Below are positions 16,221 through 25,353 of a DNA stretch of 45,135 nt, in pieces. Under the pieces are notes generated by a model. The model was not told where the DNA came from. It saw only the letters and a program-made list of their open reading frames with translations, and ran no database searches. The stretch is from NCBI GenBank assembly GCA_009783555.1, contig WRDH01000022.1, positions 1-45,135 of the forward strand. The letters run 5' to 3'. A program made the translations under genes and the position numbers. Source of the DNA: Oscillospiraceae bacterium (GTDB taxonomy: Bacteria > Bacillota > Clostridia > Oscillospirales > Oscillospiraceae). How positions within the stretch are numbered: position 1 is the stretch's first letter; each line of letters opens with the position of its first letter.

Positions 16221-19200
16221 ATGAAAAAAGATAACAATAAAATGATGTGTTACGGGTGCTTTGAGAAATATGATGAAAAACTCGACATGTGTCCGTTCTG
16301 CGGCTATGAAAATGATGAAAGTCAGGTAGAGGCACTGCATATAACGCCGGGCACTACACTTAAGGGCACATATATCATTGGTAAGGTTCTGGGTTATGGC
16401 GGGTTTGGTGTCACATATCTTGCCTGGAATCCGATACTGGAGCAGAAGGTCGCTATCAAGGAATACTTGCCGAGCGAGTTTTCCACCCGTATGCCCGGTC
16501 AAACTCAGGTTACAATATTCCATGGTGAAAAGGCAGAACAGTTTACGGATGGTGTGGACAAGTTTGTCGAGGAAGCAAACCGTCTGGCACAATTTCGCAA
16601 TACCGATGGTATTGTACGTATATTTGAATGCTTTCAAGAGAACAATACCGCATATATCGTGATGGAGTTTCTGGATGGTCAAACACTGTCCAAGCACCTT
16701 GAAGAAACCGGCAAATTGTCCGGTGATGAAGCGATAAAACTGCTTACACCAATAATACAATCATTACAAGTTGTAAACGCACAGGGAATAATACATCGGG
16801 ATATCGCACCCGATAATATCATGATAACAAAAGACGGTCAGGTTAAGTTAATTGACTTCGGAGCAGCCCGTTTTGCTACAACCTCCCACAGCCGCAGCCT
16901 GACAGTTATTATTAAGCCCGGATATTCACCGGAGGAACAATACCGGAGCCGCGGTGACCACGGTCCATGGACGGATGTATATGCGATAGGCGCAACATTG
17001 TATCGCATGATTACAGGTGTTGCACCGCCCGATGCAATGGAACGCCGCGCCTTTTTTGAGGGTAAGAAAAAGGATATCCTGACACCTATTACGAAGTATT
17101 CCAAAGAATTAAGTGAAAATCAAGAGATAGCAGTACTAAATGCTATGAACGTACGCATAGAAGACCGCACACCGGATGCGCAGACGTTTGAACAAGAACT
17201 ATACGAAGAGGGTGAGCTTGAACGCAGGCTCAGTAAGATTAAAAAAATAGATGTGTTGAAATGGCCGCTGTGGATGAAAATCGCAACACCCGCCGCAGCT
17301 TGCTTTGTTGTGACGTTGGCACTTCTTTTTGCAACAGGAGTCATCGGTTTTTCATCAAATCGAATAACAGATTTTAACGTTCCCGAAGGTATGGCGCGTG
17401 TTCCGTCGGTCGTAGGATTCGATATTAATTTCGCCGAAGAACGCTCGGCGGAAAGCAATTTGTTACTTTCCATAGTTGGAAAAGAGGATTCGGACGATAT
17501 CCCTGCCAACATGATTCTTTCACAAGCAATCAGAGCCGGGGGTGTAGTAACCGCGAACTCTGTACTTGAAGTCGTGATCAGTGGTGGCGCGGCTGTAGAC
17601 TTACTATTGACTGATGCGGAGGGCAGGTTTTTCATCGCCGATGTTCAGTTCAGAACTAAGGAAGCGGCAATAGAGCGGCTTGAACTACAAGGTATGATTG
17701 TAGTTGTTCTGGAGCAGCATGACGAGACAGTGGCGGCAGGTATAGTTATTTCGCAAAGCCCGGTCGGAGGAACACCTGCATTTCCGGGTACGGAAGTGAC
17801 TATAATCGTCAGTCTCGGCGGTATGGACTTTGATATGCCTGATGTTGTCGGCATGACAGAGGAAGAGGCAAGAGCGATACTGGCTGCTGCCGGTTTAGCG
17901 GTTGAGGTTGAGTATGTCAACGTCGATGGCGTACCTGCCGGAAGTGTTGTGACTCAAAACGTAGAAGCGGGATCGGCCGTACGCAGAGGTGCAGTAATCA
18001 CTATCAGTGTTAACAGCAATCAAGCATTGATTCAGGTACCAAATGTCGTAGGGCAGCAGCGCAGTGATGCGAGGTCTACACTTTCCGGACTTGGGCTTGA
18101 TGTAATGATTAGCGAAGGCGTTAGCGACAGACCCAGAGATGAAGTAATCGGTCAAAACCCGCAAGCCGGCACATCGCTGCAAAGAAATGGAACAGTTGTT
18201 ATAACGGTCAGTTTGGGACAATGTACAATCCGGTTAGATGCACAGGGCGGTACTGTATCACCCGACTCCGTGAGCGCGAACATAGGCGGTACGGTCGCAC
18301 TGCCAACGCCAACACGAGCCGAACATGCTTTTGTCGGATGGTTCACAGCCGCAATAGGCGGTACACAAATCACACAAGCGACAGTTATCAATGGTGATAT
18401 GACGGCATTTGCTCATTGGACACAGGATATATACACCGTAACATTAAATGCAAACGGCGGGACTGTTTCTCAGGCATCCTTGCAAATACCGGGCGGTCAG
18501 AGTGCAAGCTTGCCTATCCCGGCACGTGACCACCATACTTTCGACGGCTGGTTTACATCCGCAAGCGGCGGAAGCAGGGTCGACAACAGCACCACGATAA
18601 CAGAGAGTATGACAGTGTTTGCACAGTGGACAAGAATAGTACGCACGATTACACTGGATGCCGACGGCGGCAGTGTGAATCCACGTACTTTGAGTGTAAA
18701 CTCGGGCGATAATATCGGAACTCTCCCAACTCCAACTCGTGATCACTTCACCTTCGACGGCTGGTTCAGCGGCGGCAGTCAGGTTAGCGGCAGTACAAAT
18801 GTTTTAGTCGATATGACCCTGACCGCACGGTGGACAGTAGTAAAATATACTATCACATTCGATTCGACAGGTGGAAGCAATGTAGGCTCCAAAAGTGTAA
18901 ACTGGAATGAACCTATTGGTGCTTTGACTGTACCTGCACGTAGTTTTTACGCATTTAATGGATGGTTTACAGCGGCAAACGGTGGAACCAGATTCGAAAG
19001 TAACACTCCTGTGCAAGGATCGGTAACACTGTTTGCACAGTGGTCGATAAATGAAAATTGGGGATCCTGGATAGAAACAGCACCACCAATTGAAGCCCCT
19101 CCTGCACCTTATACTCAGAGACAATGGAGTACCAGAGTAAGAGAATGGACAAGTCGTGAAGGAACAACACGACCGTCTCTGGACGGATGGGAAAATGCCC

Positions 19201-19742
19201 ACGATGTACATAATGTAGGGCATACACCTTGGAGTGCTGCAGTAGATGCTCGGACTAATCCGGGAGCAGACACAGATACACAACGTTCAAGACGTGATGA
19301 TATTCCGACAACTGTACAGAGATGGCATTATTATCATTGGTGCGGGAGAGGGTATAATGACAATTCGATGAATGTATGGACCAGCAATACCGGTCCAATC
19401 AATAATCCAACCAGTTCCGGAGGAGGAGGAGGAGCACGCTTTGCGCAAGCTTGTGTCCGCACTCGTGATGGAAGTGCAATGCCTTCGTATCGGTGGGGAG
19501 GAGGTATGGATCAGTATAGCGATGGAACACCATGCAGCTCAAATGGTGGTAACTGGTGGTTCTTGACGAATATAACAACAGTAGCAGGCACCCCTATACC
19601 CCGATGGTGGGTTGAAACAAGAAGTGTGATAAATGAGTATCATTATTGGAGATGGCTTGAATGGTCAGCTTGGTCTGACACTCAACTAAATGAACCGGCT
19701 GATGGGGAGTTACGACACCGTCATCGTATAAGGCAACATTAA
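16221..19742 (+). CDS. membrane Ser/Thr kinase with zinc ribbon, PASTA, InlB-type repeats and Trp-rich tail
   Basis: About 1173 residues. Order: N-terminal zinc ribbon (CYGCFEKY...CPFCGY); Hanks-type kinase (about 45-330) with glycine loop GYGGFG, VAIKEYL Lys, HRDIAPDN (His192-Arg-Asp) and IDFG (Asp212); one membrane helix (about 353-379); four PASTA-like domains (about 391-667; e.g. MPDVVGMTEEEA, VPNVVGQQRSDA); four Listeria-Bacteroides (InlB B-type) repeats (about 668-943; FDGWFT, FAQW); and a ~230-residue Trp- and Gly-rich C-terminal domain. The catalytic-loop Lys is Ala, but the core residues are present. PASTA kinases sense cell wall from outside; InlB repeats on such a kinase are unusual. 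I start at 16221; a GTG at 16209 is in frame. Confidence 0.92.
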   Translation: MKKDNNKMMCYGCFEKYDEKLDMCPFCGYENDESQVEALHITPGTTLKGTYIIGKVLGYGGFGVTYLAWNPILEQKVAIKEYLPSEFSTRMPGQTQVTIFHGEKAEQFTDGVDKFVEEANRLAQFRNTDGIVRIFECFQENNTAYIVMEFLDGQTLSKHLEETGKLSGDEAIKLLTPIIQSLQVVNAQGIIHRDIAPDNIMITKDGQVKLIDFGAARFATTSHSRSLTVIIKPGYSPEEQYRSRGDHGPWTDVYAIGATLYRMITGVAPPDAMERRAFFEGKKKDILTPITKYSKELSENQEIAVLNAMNVRIEDRTPDAQTFEQELYEEGELERRLSKIKKIDVLKWPLWMKIATPAAACFVVTLALLFATGVIGFSSNRITDFNVPEGMARVPSVVGFDINFAEERSAESNLLLSIVGKEDSDDIPANMILSQAIRAGGVVTANSVLEVVISGGAAVDLLLTDAEGRFFIADVQFRTKEAAIERLELQGMIVVVLEQHDETVAAGIVISQSPVGGTPAFPGTEVTIIVSLGGMDFDMPDVVGMTEEEARAILAAAGLAVEVEYVNVDGVPAGSVVTQNVEAGSAVRRGAVITISVNSNQALIQVPNVVGQQRSDARSTLSGLGLDVMISEGVSDRPRDEVIGQNPQAGTSLQRNGTVVITVSLGQCTIRLDAQGGTVSPDSVSANIGGTVALPTPTRAEHAFVGWFTAAIGGTQITQATVINGDMTAFAHWTQDIYTVTLNANGGTVSQASLQIPGGQSASLPIPARDHHTFDGWFTSASGGSRVDNSTTITESMTVFAQWTRIVRTITLDADGGSVNPRTLSVNSGDNIGTLPTPTRDHFTFDGWFSGGSQVSGSTNVLVDMTLTARWTVVKYTITFDSTGGSNVGSKSVNWNEPIGALTVPARSFYAFNGWFTAANGGTRFESNTPVQGSVTLFAQWSINENWGSWIETAPPIEAPPAPYTQRQWSTRVREWTSREGTTRPSLDGWENAHDVHNVGHTPWSAAVDARTNPGADTDTQRSRRDDIPTTVQRWHYYHWCGRGYNDNSMNVWTSNTGPINNPTSSGGGGGARFAQACVRTRDGSAMPSYRWGGGMDQYSDGTPCSSNGGNWWFLTNITTVAGTPIPRWWVETRSVINEYHYWRWLEWSAWSDTQLNEPADGELRHRHRIRQH

Positions 19743-19762
19743 TTTAAAGACAGGACAAAAGA

Positions 19763-20512
19763 ATGAGCATAATAATGCGTATTGAAGTTGCATGCAAATC
19801 AGATATTGGTACACGCGAGGAACAACAAGACGCATATTATGCTGATTTCTCGGACAACAAAGCATTTGCGGTAGTATGTGACGGAATGGGCGGGACGGAA
19901 GGCGGCTCGGCAGCAAGCAACGCAGCCGTGAAAAAAGCAAAAGAGCTGATTGCCTCTAAAAAAAGCTCCGAAGCATATCAGAATTTTTTCTTCCGGGCAA
20001 TTGACATTCTGGATGAAGAAATAGTCAAGCTGCAAAAGAACGAGAGTATAAGGGAAGCCGGAACAACGATTGTTGCGGTCGCAATAGAAAATGAAAATCT
20101 TTATTGGTTGTCGGTCGGAGACAGCCGGGCATATATAATAAGAGGCAACGAAATTGTCCGGGTAACACGGGATCATAACTATGCTCTCAGCTTGGAACAA
20201 CTGACAATCGAAGAAGCGGAGACAGTCAGGAAAAACGAAAAGAAGCATCGGCCGGATGCGTTGATAAGTTTTATCGGCATTGGCGGCGTAAGAATATATG
20301 ATATCAACAGCAAAGCATTTACTCTTATAGCCGGAGATATGATCCTGCTGACCACAGACGGTCTTACAAACAGCCTAAGTGATAATGACATTCTTAATAC
20401 CTTATTGACTAGCCCGGATATAACCAATGGATTGGACGCTCTGCTCCAATTAGCTGCACAGAAAGCAAATGGTGTACAGGATAATACCACTTGTGTGCTT
20501 ATCAAAGTATAG
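19763..20512 (+). CDS. PP2C-type protein phosphatase 2
   Basis: 249 residues, another cytoplasmic PPM phosphatase: TREEQQDA near residue 17 (the usual NED Asn-Glu is replaced by Gln-Gln before Asp23), VCDGMGGTEGG with Asp40, GDSRAY, TTDGLT, and C-terminal VQDNTTCVLIKV. It lies between the two kinases and right before the FHA protein. It is only distantly similar to PP2C 1, so it is probably not a recent duplicate. Confidence 0.92.
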   Translation: MSIIMRIEVACKSDIGTREEQQDAYYADFSDNKAFAVVCDGMGGTEGGSAASNAAVKKAKELIASKKSSEAYQNFFFRAIDILDEEIVKLQKNESIREAGTTIVAVAIENENLYWLSVGDSRAYIIRGNEIVRVTRDHNYALSLEQLTIEEAETVRKNEKKHRPDALISFIGIGGVRIYDINSKAFTLIAGDMILLTTDGLTNSLSDNDILNTLLTSPDITNGLDALLQLAAQKANGVQDNTTCVLIKV

Positions 20513-20543
20513 AATAAGACTAACAAAAACGAGAGGATGCAAA

Positions 20544-21611
20544 ATGATAAACAAAGTTCAATGTCCCGAGGGTCACTTTTATAACGCTAATAAATTTGAG
20601 GAGTGCCCGGTTTGTAATCCTGATACTATTTCATCACAACAAACGGGGGGTGTACAGGCGGTAAATAAAGCGGAGACACCGGCTGCTGTTATAACTCCGG
20701 TAACTCAAGGTCCTCCAAAAGAGCAGGAGAAAGTTGTTACATCTGCGGGTAAGCATAAAAGCACATTCAGTCTTTTCAGTTCCCGGAATAAACAGGAAAA
20801 AGATGTTTCGCCAAATAACGATACTAATGCAATCTCTCAGTCGATACCTGCTCAACCGGAAGCCAAGCAACCGGAGCCTGTTCGGCCGGAAGCCAAACAA
20901 TCCATACCCGTTCAGCCGGAACCGGAGCCTATGCAAGTTGTAGTGGAAATACCTAAACAGCCGGAGCCTGTCAGACCGGAACCAATGCAGCACGCAACCG
21001 CACCTCCCGTATACGAGCCATCTGTGCCTCCCGTATCCGCTCCACCCGTTCCTGCTCCACCCGCACCTGTACCGCCCATGCCTGAACTGCCCAAACCTGT
21101 GGCAGCACCCGAACCTCCTGTAATCGTTAGAGTTCCCCCCGAGCAGCCGAAACCTGTAGCAGTGCCCGCTCCATCATTACAAGAGGCGGTGAACAATGTG
21201 GTCAATCATACCGATACAGAAGATGTTAAAACCATGGCTATGTGGAGCGCACCCACAGGAAACGAACCTGTTGTCGGATGGCTTGTCAGTATAAAGGGCG
21301 AATATATTGGTCAGAGCTTTAACCTTAAAGCCGGTAACAATACTATTGGCAGGTCTATGGAAATGGATATAGCTTTGGCTCAGGAAATGAAAGTATCACG
21401 TAACAGGCATTGTATTATTACATATGAGCCTGACAATCAGGAGTTCTACTTACAACAGGGTGACAGCAGCGGCTTAACATACCTGAATAAAAAAATGGTA
21501 ATGACTCCCCAAATAATGGAAGCCGGGGATTTAATGAAAATCGGAGATGCAGAATTCATTTTTGTTCCGTTTTGTGTTGACGGCTTTAGCTGGGAAGCAT
21601 ATTTAAACTAA
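20544..21611 (+). CDS. zinc ribbon / proline-rich / FHA adaptor protein
   Basis: 355 residues from the ATG at 20544 (GAGAGG upstream; the frame extends further but into the preceding gene). A small N-terminal metal-binding motif (Cys7-P-E-G-His11, Cys21-P-V-Cys24) is followed by a ~180-residue proline-rich linker with repeated Q-P-E-P and P-V-P/A units. A C-terminal FHA domain follows (about 250-340) with TIGRSMEMD (G269-R270-S271), VSRNRHC and the final LMKIGDAEFIFV. FHA domains bind phosphothreonine. With no membrane segment, it is likely a cytoplasmic adaptor reading the kinase's mark, a counterpart to Fha in type VI secretion. It is co-transcribed with kinase 2, 19 bp downstream. Confidence 0.88.
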   Translation: MINKVQCPEGHFYNANKFEECPVCNPDTISSQQTGGVQAVNKAETPAAVITPVTQGPPKEQEKVVTSAGKHKSTFSLFSSRNKQEKDVSPNNDTNAISQSIPAQPEAKQPEPVRPEAKQSIPVQPEPEPMQVVVEIPKQPEPVRPEPMQHATAPPVYEPSVPPVSAPPVPAPPAPVPPMPELPKPVAAPEPPVIVRVPPEQPKPVAVPAPSLQEAVNNVVNHTDTEDVKTMAMWSAPTGNEPVVGWLVSIKGEYIGQSFNLKAGNNTIGRSMEMDIALAQEMKVSRNRHCIITYEPDNQEFYLQQGDSSGLTYLNKKMVMTPQIMEAGDLMKIGDAEFIFVPFCVDGFSWEAYLN

Positions 21612-21630
21612 AGCCGAAAGGAAAACATAA

Positions 21631-23526
21631 ATGAAACTGTGCAACGCTTGTTTTGAAAAATACAACGATACCCTTGATATGTGCCCGTTTTGCGGTTATG
21701 AAGAGGGGGCACCTCCTGTTGAGCCATACTTTCTAACTCCCGGCATGGAGCTTGAAAACAGGTATATAATCGGCAAAGCACTTGGTTTTGGCGGATTTGG
21801 TATCACATATAAAGCGTGGGACAAGAACCTTAATATAGTTGTGGCAGTCAAGGAATACTACTATACCGGCATCGCGATTCGAGTTCCGGGTACTCAGGAG
21901 GTAAAAATTTATGCGCACAACCGCCGGGAAGAGTATAAGCACTTTTTAATGCGTTTTCTGGATGAAGCCCGCTACACGGCAAAATTCAGCAGCAACAACA
22001 ACATAGTCAACGTATACGAGTTTTTTGAAGCAAACAGCACGGCATACATGGTCATGGAGTTCCTTGAAGGCACTACATTAAGTGAAATCCTGAAACGTGG
22101 AGCTATAGAATTCGATGAATGCGTGTCTACCATGCAGGGGATATGCTCAGCACTAAAAGCCGTTCATGATGAAGGTATCCTCCACCGTGACATAAGCCCT
22201 GATAATATAATGATATGTTCAAACGGTACTGTAAAGCTGTTTGACTTCGGCGCGGCAAGATTTTCCAAGAACGAAACTCAGGAAATGCTGAAACTGACAC
22301 AGGTCATGAAGCCAGGTTACTCCCCTCCCGAGCAGTATCAGGCGATTAGTAAGCAAGGTCCCTGGACGGACATCTATGCTTTAGGTGCAACATTATATTA
22401 CATGATAACAGGTACTAAGCCTGAGGAGTCAACGAACAGGAAAACAGAAGACAATTTGATTCCTCCGAATCAGTTAAATCCGGATATCCCCGACTATATG
22501 AATGATACCATCCTTCGCGCGATGGCAGTAGATATGCACTTGCGTTTTTCCTCTGTAGTTGAGTTTGAGAAAGCATTGACCAAAGAGAAGAAGGTTCTGG
22601 GCGTTGTAAAAGAAAAAAAGCGCAGAAAAAAGAACCGCATCATCGGGTTGTCCGCCGCGGTAATAGCGTTAGGAATTGGATTAACCATCTTCATTCACAG
22701 CTATGAACAACAGAGGTTGGAAATGACATTACCTGACGGCGAAATCACTATATGGTTTGCTGTTTCGGAGGATGAAGACCTTGCCGCCGACAAAATACAG
22801 GCTTATGAAGCAATTATCGCGAATTTCACAACAGACGAAGTGGACGAAGATGAAAACCCGCGCGGCTTTCCGAATGTAACCATAGAGTTTGTGTATTTTA
22901 CATATGATGAATACACAGCAGTGTTACGAGAGGCACTTGAAGCCGGAGAGCTTCCGCAATTATTTGAAAGCTCAGGATTGAGAGCAGATATACTGGGGCA
23001 GACGACAAGTGTGGAAAATGCGTTGGAGCAAGTTATTTCCAACGAAGTATTGTTCTTTAATCAATTTGACACGGTATTTCCCGACGGCAGTCAAATTCCG
23101 TTGGGCTTTATCATGCCTTTGCTTTTCAGAAACAGCAACCCGTTTGAAGACGATGGTGCGGAGACTGATGAAAGAGCAAGGTTCTTAGCGGGAAAATCGG
23201 CTGAGTACGTTGGTACTACTGCGGATTATTATGCAGTACAGGACGCGCTTGCAGGACTCTACTCGATTGAGATGCTTAATTCACGCGATATTGTATGCAC
23301 ATTTACAATGATGATGAGTATTGGTCATGGAGATGATGACCAAATAACAATCGCCGAAAGATTTCTTGCATCACTGCTGGGCGGTTTCGCGCAGGACTTT
23401 TTGCATATCCAATACCAGAGCGGCTCACTCCCGCTAAACCGTAATATCCTGCAAAACGTATATGTCCCCACATACGCCGAATTCCGTGGCTTCTTCGACA
23501 ATGTTAGGAACTTTGATATACGGTGA
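21631..23526 (+). CDS. membrane Ser/Thr kinase with solute-binding-protein-like ectodomain
   Basis: 631 residues. It has the same N-terminal zinc ribbon as kinase 1 (CNACFEKY...CPFCGY), then a Hanks-type kinase domain (about 45-320) with GFGGFG, VAVKEYY Lys, HRDISPDN (His185) and FDFGAAR. A basic stretch and one membrane helix (about 336-358) lead to an external ~270-residue domain. This begins EITIWFAVSEDED and continues with VTIEFVYFTYDEYTAVLREALEAG and LPQLFESSG, the pattern of family 1 ABC solute-binding proteins. The ectodomain may therefore sense a ligand, possibly a sugar, and regulate the kinase. The HRD loop Lys is Ser here. Kinase-SBP fusions are uncommon. Last gene of the T7SS/phospho-signalling operon. 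Confidence 0.9.
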   Translation: MKLCNACFEKYNDTLDMCPFCGYEEGAPPVEPYFLTPGMELENRYIIGKALGFGGFGITYKAWDKNLNIVVAVKEYYYTGIAIRVPGTQEVKIYAHNRREEYKHFLMRFLDEARYTAKFSSNNNIVNVYEFFEANSTAYMVMEFLEGTTLSEILKRGAIEFDECVSTMQGICSALKAVHDEGILHRDISPDNIMICSNGTVKLFDFGAARFSKNETQEMLKLTQVMKPGYSPPEQYQAISKQGPWTDIYALGATLYYMITGTKPEESTNRKTEDNLIPPNQLNPDIPDYMNDTILRAMAVDMHLRFSSVVEFEKALTKEKKVLGVVKEKKRRKKNRIIGLSAAVIALGIGLTIFIHSYEQQRLEMTLPDGEITIWFAVSEDEDLAADKIQAYEAIIANFTTDEVDEDENPRGFPNVTIEFVYFTYDEYTAVLREALEAGELPQLFESSGLRADILGQTTSVENALEQVISNEVLFFNQFDTVFPDGSQIPLGFIMPLLFRNSNPFEDDGAETDERARFLAGKSAEYVGTTADYYAVQDALAGLYSIEMLNSRDIVCTFTMMMSIGHGDDDQITIAERFLASLLGGFAQDFLHIQYQSGSLPLNRNILQNVYVPTYAEFRGFFDNVRNFDIR

Positions 23527-23530
23527 GAAA

Positions 23531-23558
23531 AGACAGGACGGGGGACGGTTAGTTTTGT
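23531..23558 (+). repeat. degenerate REP-like element
   Basis: AGACAGGACGGGGGACGGTTAG follows the kinase stop codon; it matches the repeat core GGGGGACGGTT but has lost its CTGTCTT end. Confidence 0.65.
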
Positions 23559-23669
23559 AAAGGGTATTTCAAATAGTTCATAAACAATTCATAAATTGCT
23601 GTAAAAGTGCCTCGCCTAGAATGGCTGTGGCACTTTCATAAGTAGTGCAGGTATGGAAATGTATGAGTT

Positions 23670-23890
23670 CAGTCAACTATGAGTCAACGAAAATAGTCTT
23701 GTTATTGCAAACGATTGAGGGCAACTACACAACATTTTGCAATAAGCCAGTCAACGAAATTCTATATTTTCATTAACCGATGGTTTTGTAATCTAATGTT
23801 CAGTCAACTATAGGTCAACGAAATAAAACGTCTGATTGCAATGGATAGGAGATATTTCGTGTCAACTTGAGAAAAGCCAGTCAACGAAAT
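23670..23890. repeat. two ~131 bp units with four GTCAACGAAA motifs
   Basis: GTCAACGAAA occurs at 23683, 23750, 23814 and 23880, spaced 64-67 bp. Copies 1 and 3 are preceded by CAGTCAACTAT, copies 2 and 4 by AAGCCA, so the array is two units with a period of 131 bp. It lies between convergent genes, and the last motif ends at the stop codon of the AlbA_2 gene. About six DNA turns separate the motifs, which would suit a protein-binding array. The remainder of 23559-23669 shows nothing recognisable. Confidence 0.7.
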
Positions 23891-25353
23891 TATGCCCAAT
23901 AAGGTTCATACTTTCTGCTCTTTTCTGCTAAAGACTCTTTATTTATCTTTATTAAACCTGCTTCGCATGCGTCTTTTAGTAATCGCGATATCATGGATTT
24001 GTTCTTTTCTTCAATACCGAATCTCTCGCGTAATGATGCATTAGTCATGTAACTGTTGTATACCCATTTTATACAAGCATGATAATAACACGCAAGACGT
24101 CTATCGCTTTTGCTCATATTGGCAAACGTTTTATGTATGTGTAGAATTACCTTTGTATGTGTACTGTATGCAATTATCTCCGGTGGCGGCAACTTATATA
24201 ACTCTGTTTGAATAACGATTTTATCAAATCCCACACCACGTTCTTCCCCAATACCAAAGCGTCGTAGTAAACCTGCCATTGTTTCATTTCGTGAAACCGG
24301 CGAGTGATCTACAAATCTATCCTTTTCAATCAACGGAGCACCGGGGTTTGTAACTTCCATCCTACTTTTATATATTTCCACCATAGGTCCGGTCCCACGC
24401 ATGAAAAAATCTTGATGTATAATTAAATTTCCCATCAGCTCCCTTACGGCATCCTCGGGATATACCGGAACATCTTTTCTAATCGGTTCGCTAAAGTCTT
24501 CAATATCCGGTATTAAGCCATATATGTAAGTTATTAAGTCCTCAAATCCATTAACATACCCTTTATCCAAAAGAACTTCTCTGCTGGAAGAATATGCCTT
24601 GCCCTCACCGTTATAACTGATGATACGTATAGCCTTTCTGGCAAGATTAGAAAAATCAGATAATCTGTGTGCAAAGAATAACGCTCCAATATTAGTTATC
24701 CCATAACTGCCTGTATTATTACGGATAACAATTTTCTCGTCAATCAGCCTCTCGATAATCGCCTTCTCTGAACTTGGAGGTCGTTCGTTTAGCTTTTCAT
24801 AATAGCTGCGATAGTCTAACATACTTAACACAGTATCATTATTTAAGTCATCTAAAGCTATAATTTCATCGTATGATTTTTCTGAAAATATCGCCCATAA
24901 TTGTCGTTCGGTATCCGGAAAATTCATTAATTTCACTTTATTTGTGCCAATTCGGACATACTCTGTTCCGGAAAATGCAACAGGTACAGAATTAGCCGCA
25001 GCTATCTCAAGAACTACTATATGCTCATTCTCAATTTCTACTTCATGGAAATAAATTTGCATACGCGGTTTAAGTAATGTGCTAATCCACAATATTAGAG
25101 ACTGGCCACCTTTTTTCTTTTTCTCAGGATAAAACTGTGTGCCGACAATTTTATGTGTAGAGTCGTTTACACCCCATATCATAAAGCCATAGTTTTGTCT
25201 GTATAGTGCTGCTGTATTTGAAAGAGAACTGACATACTCGCCTATTTGCTGAGGGTCAGCATTGTTTTCTTTTAGTTCAATCCATGGATATTCAGATGCG
25301 CTTTTACACGCATTACGAACTATGCTTATAATACTATCGTGTTCAAATGGCAT
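23890..25353 (-). CDS. AlbA_2 / HATPase_c_4 putative transcriptional regulator
   Basis: 487 residues from the ATG at 25353 (GAGG nine bases upstream; a TTG at 25368 is in frame). The N-terminal AlbA_2 (schlafen-type) domain has the signature ESP-like start EYPWIELKENNADPQQIGEYVSSLSNTA and GFMIWGVND. The middle contains the GHKL-like ATPase segment with VRELMGNLIIHQDF and EERGVGFDKIV, typical of the RecG-like/HATPase_c_4 family, and the end is a winged-helix-like stretch (LRERFGI...MISRLLKDACEAGLI). Such proteins are considered ATP-binding regulators or defence-linked factors; the ligand is unknown. It is convergent with the kinase operon and divergent from the ABC importer, so it could regulate the latter. 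Confidence 0.85.
   Translation of the reverse strand: MPFEHDSIISIVRNACKSASEYPWIELKENNADPQQIGEYVSSLSNTAALYRQNYGFMIWGVNDSTHKIVGTQFYPEKKKKGGQSLILWISTLLKPRMQIYFHEVEIENEHIVVLEIAAANSVPVAFSGTEYVRIGTNKVKLMNFPDTERQLWAIFSEKSYDEIIALDDLNNDTVLSMLDYRSYYEKLNERPPSSEKAIIERLIDEKIVIRNNTGSYGITNIGALFFAHRLSDFSNLARKAIRIISYNGEGKAYSSSREVLLDKGYVNGFEDLITYIYGLIPDIEDFSEPIRKDVPVYPEDAVRELMGNLIIHQDFFMRGTGPMVEIYKSRMEVTNPGAPLIEKDRFVDHSPVSRNETMAGLLRRFGIGEERGVGFDKIVIQTELYKLPPPEIIAYSTHTKVILHIHKTFANMSKSDRRLACYYHACIKWVYNSYMTNASLRERFGIEEKNKSMISRLLKDACEAGLIKINKESLAEKSRKYEPYWA

Noticed and set aside
23670-23890. CRISPR array
   Set aside because: The shared motif is only about 10-14 bp, flanks alternate between two types, there are only four copies, and no cas genes are near.
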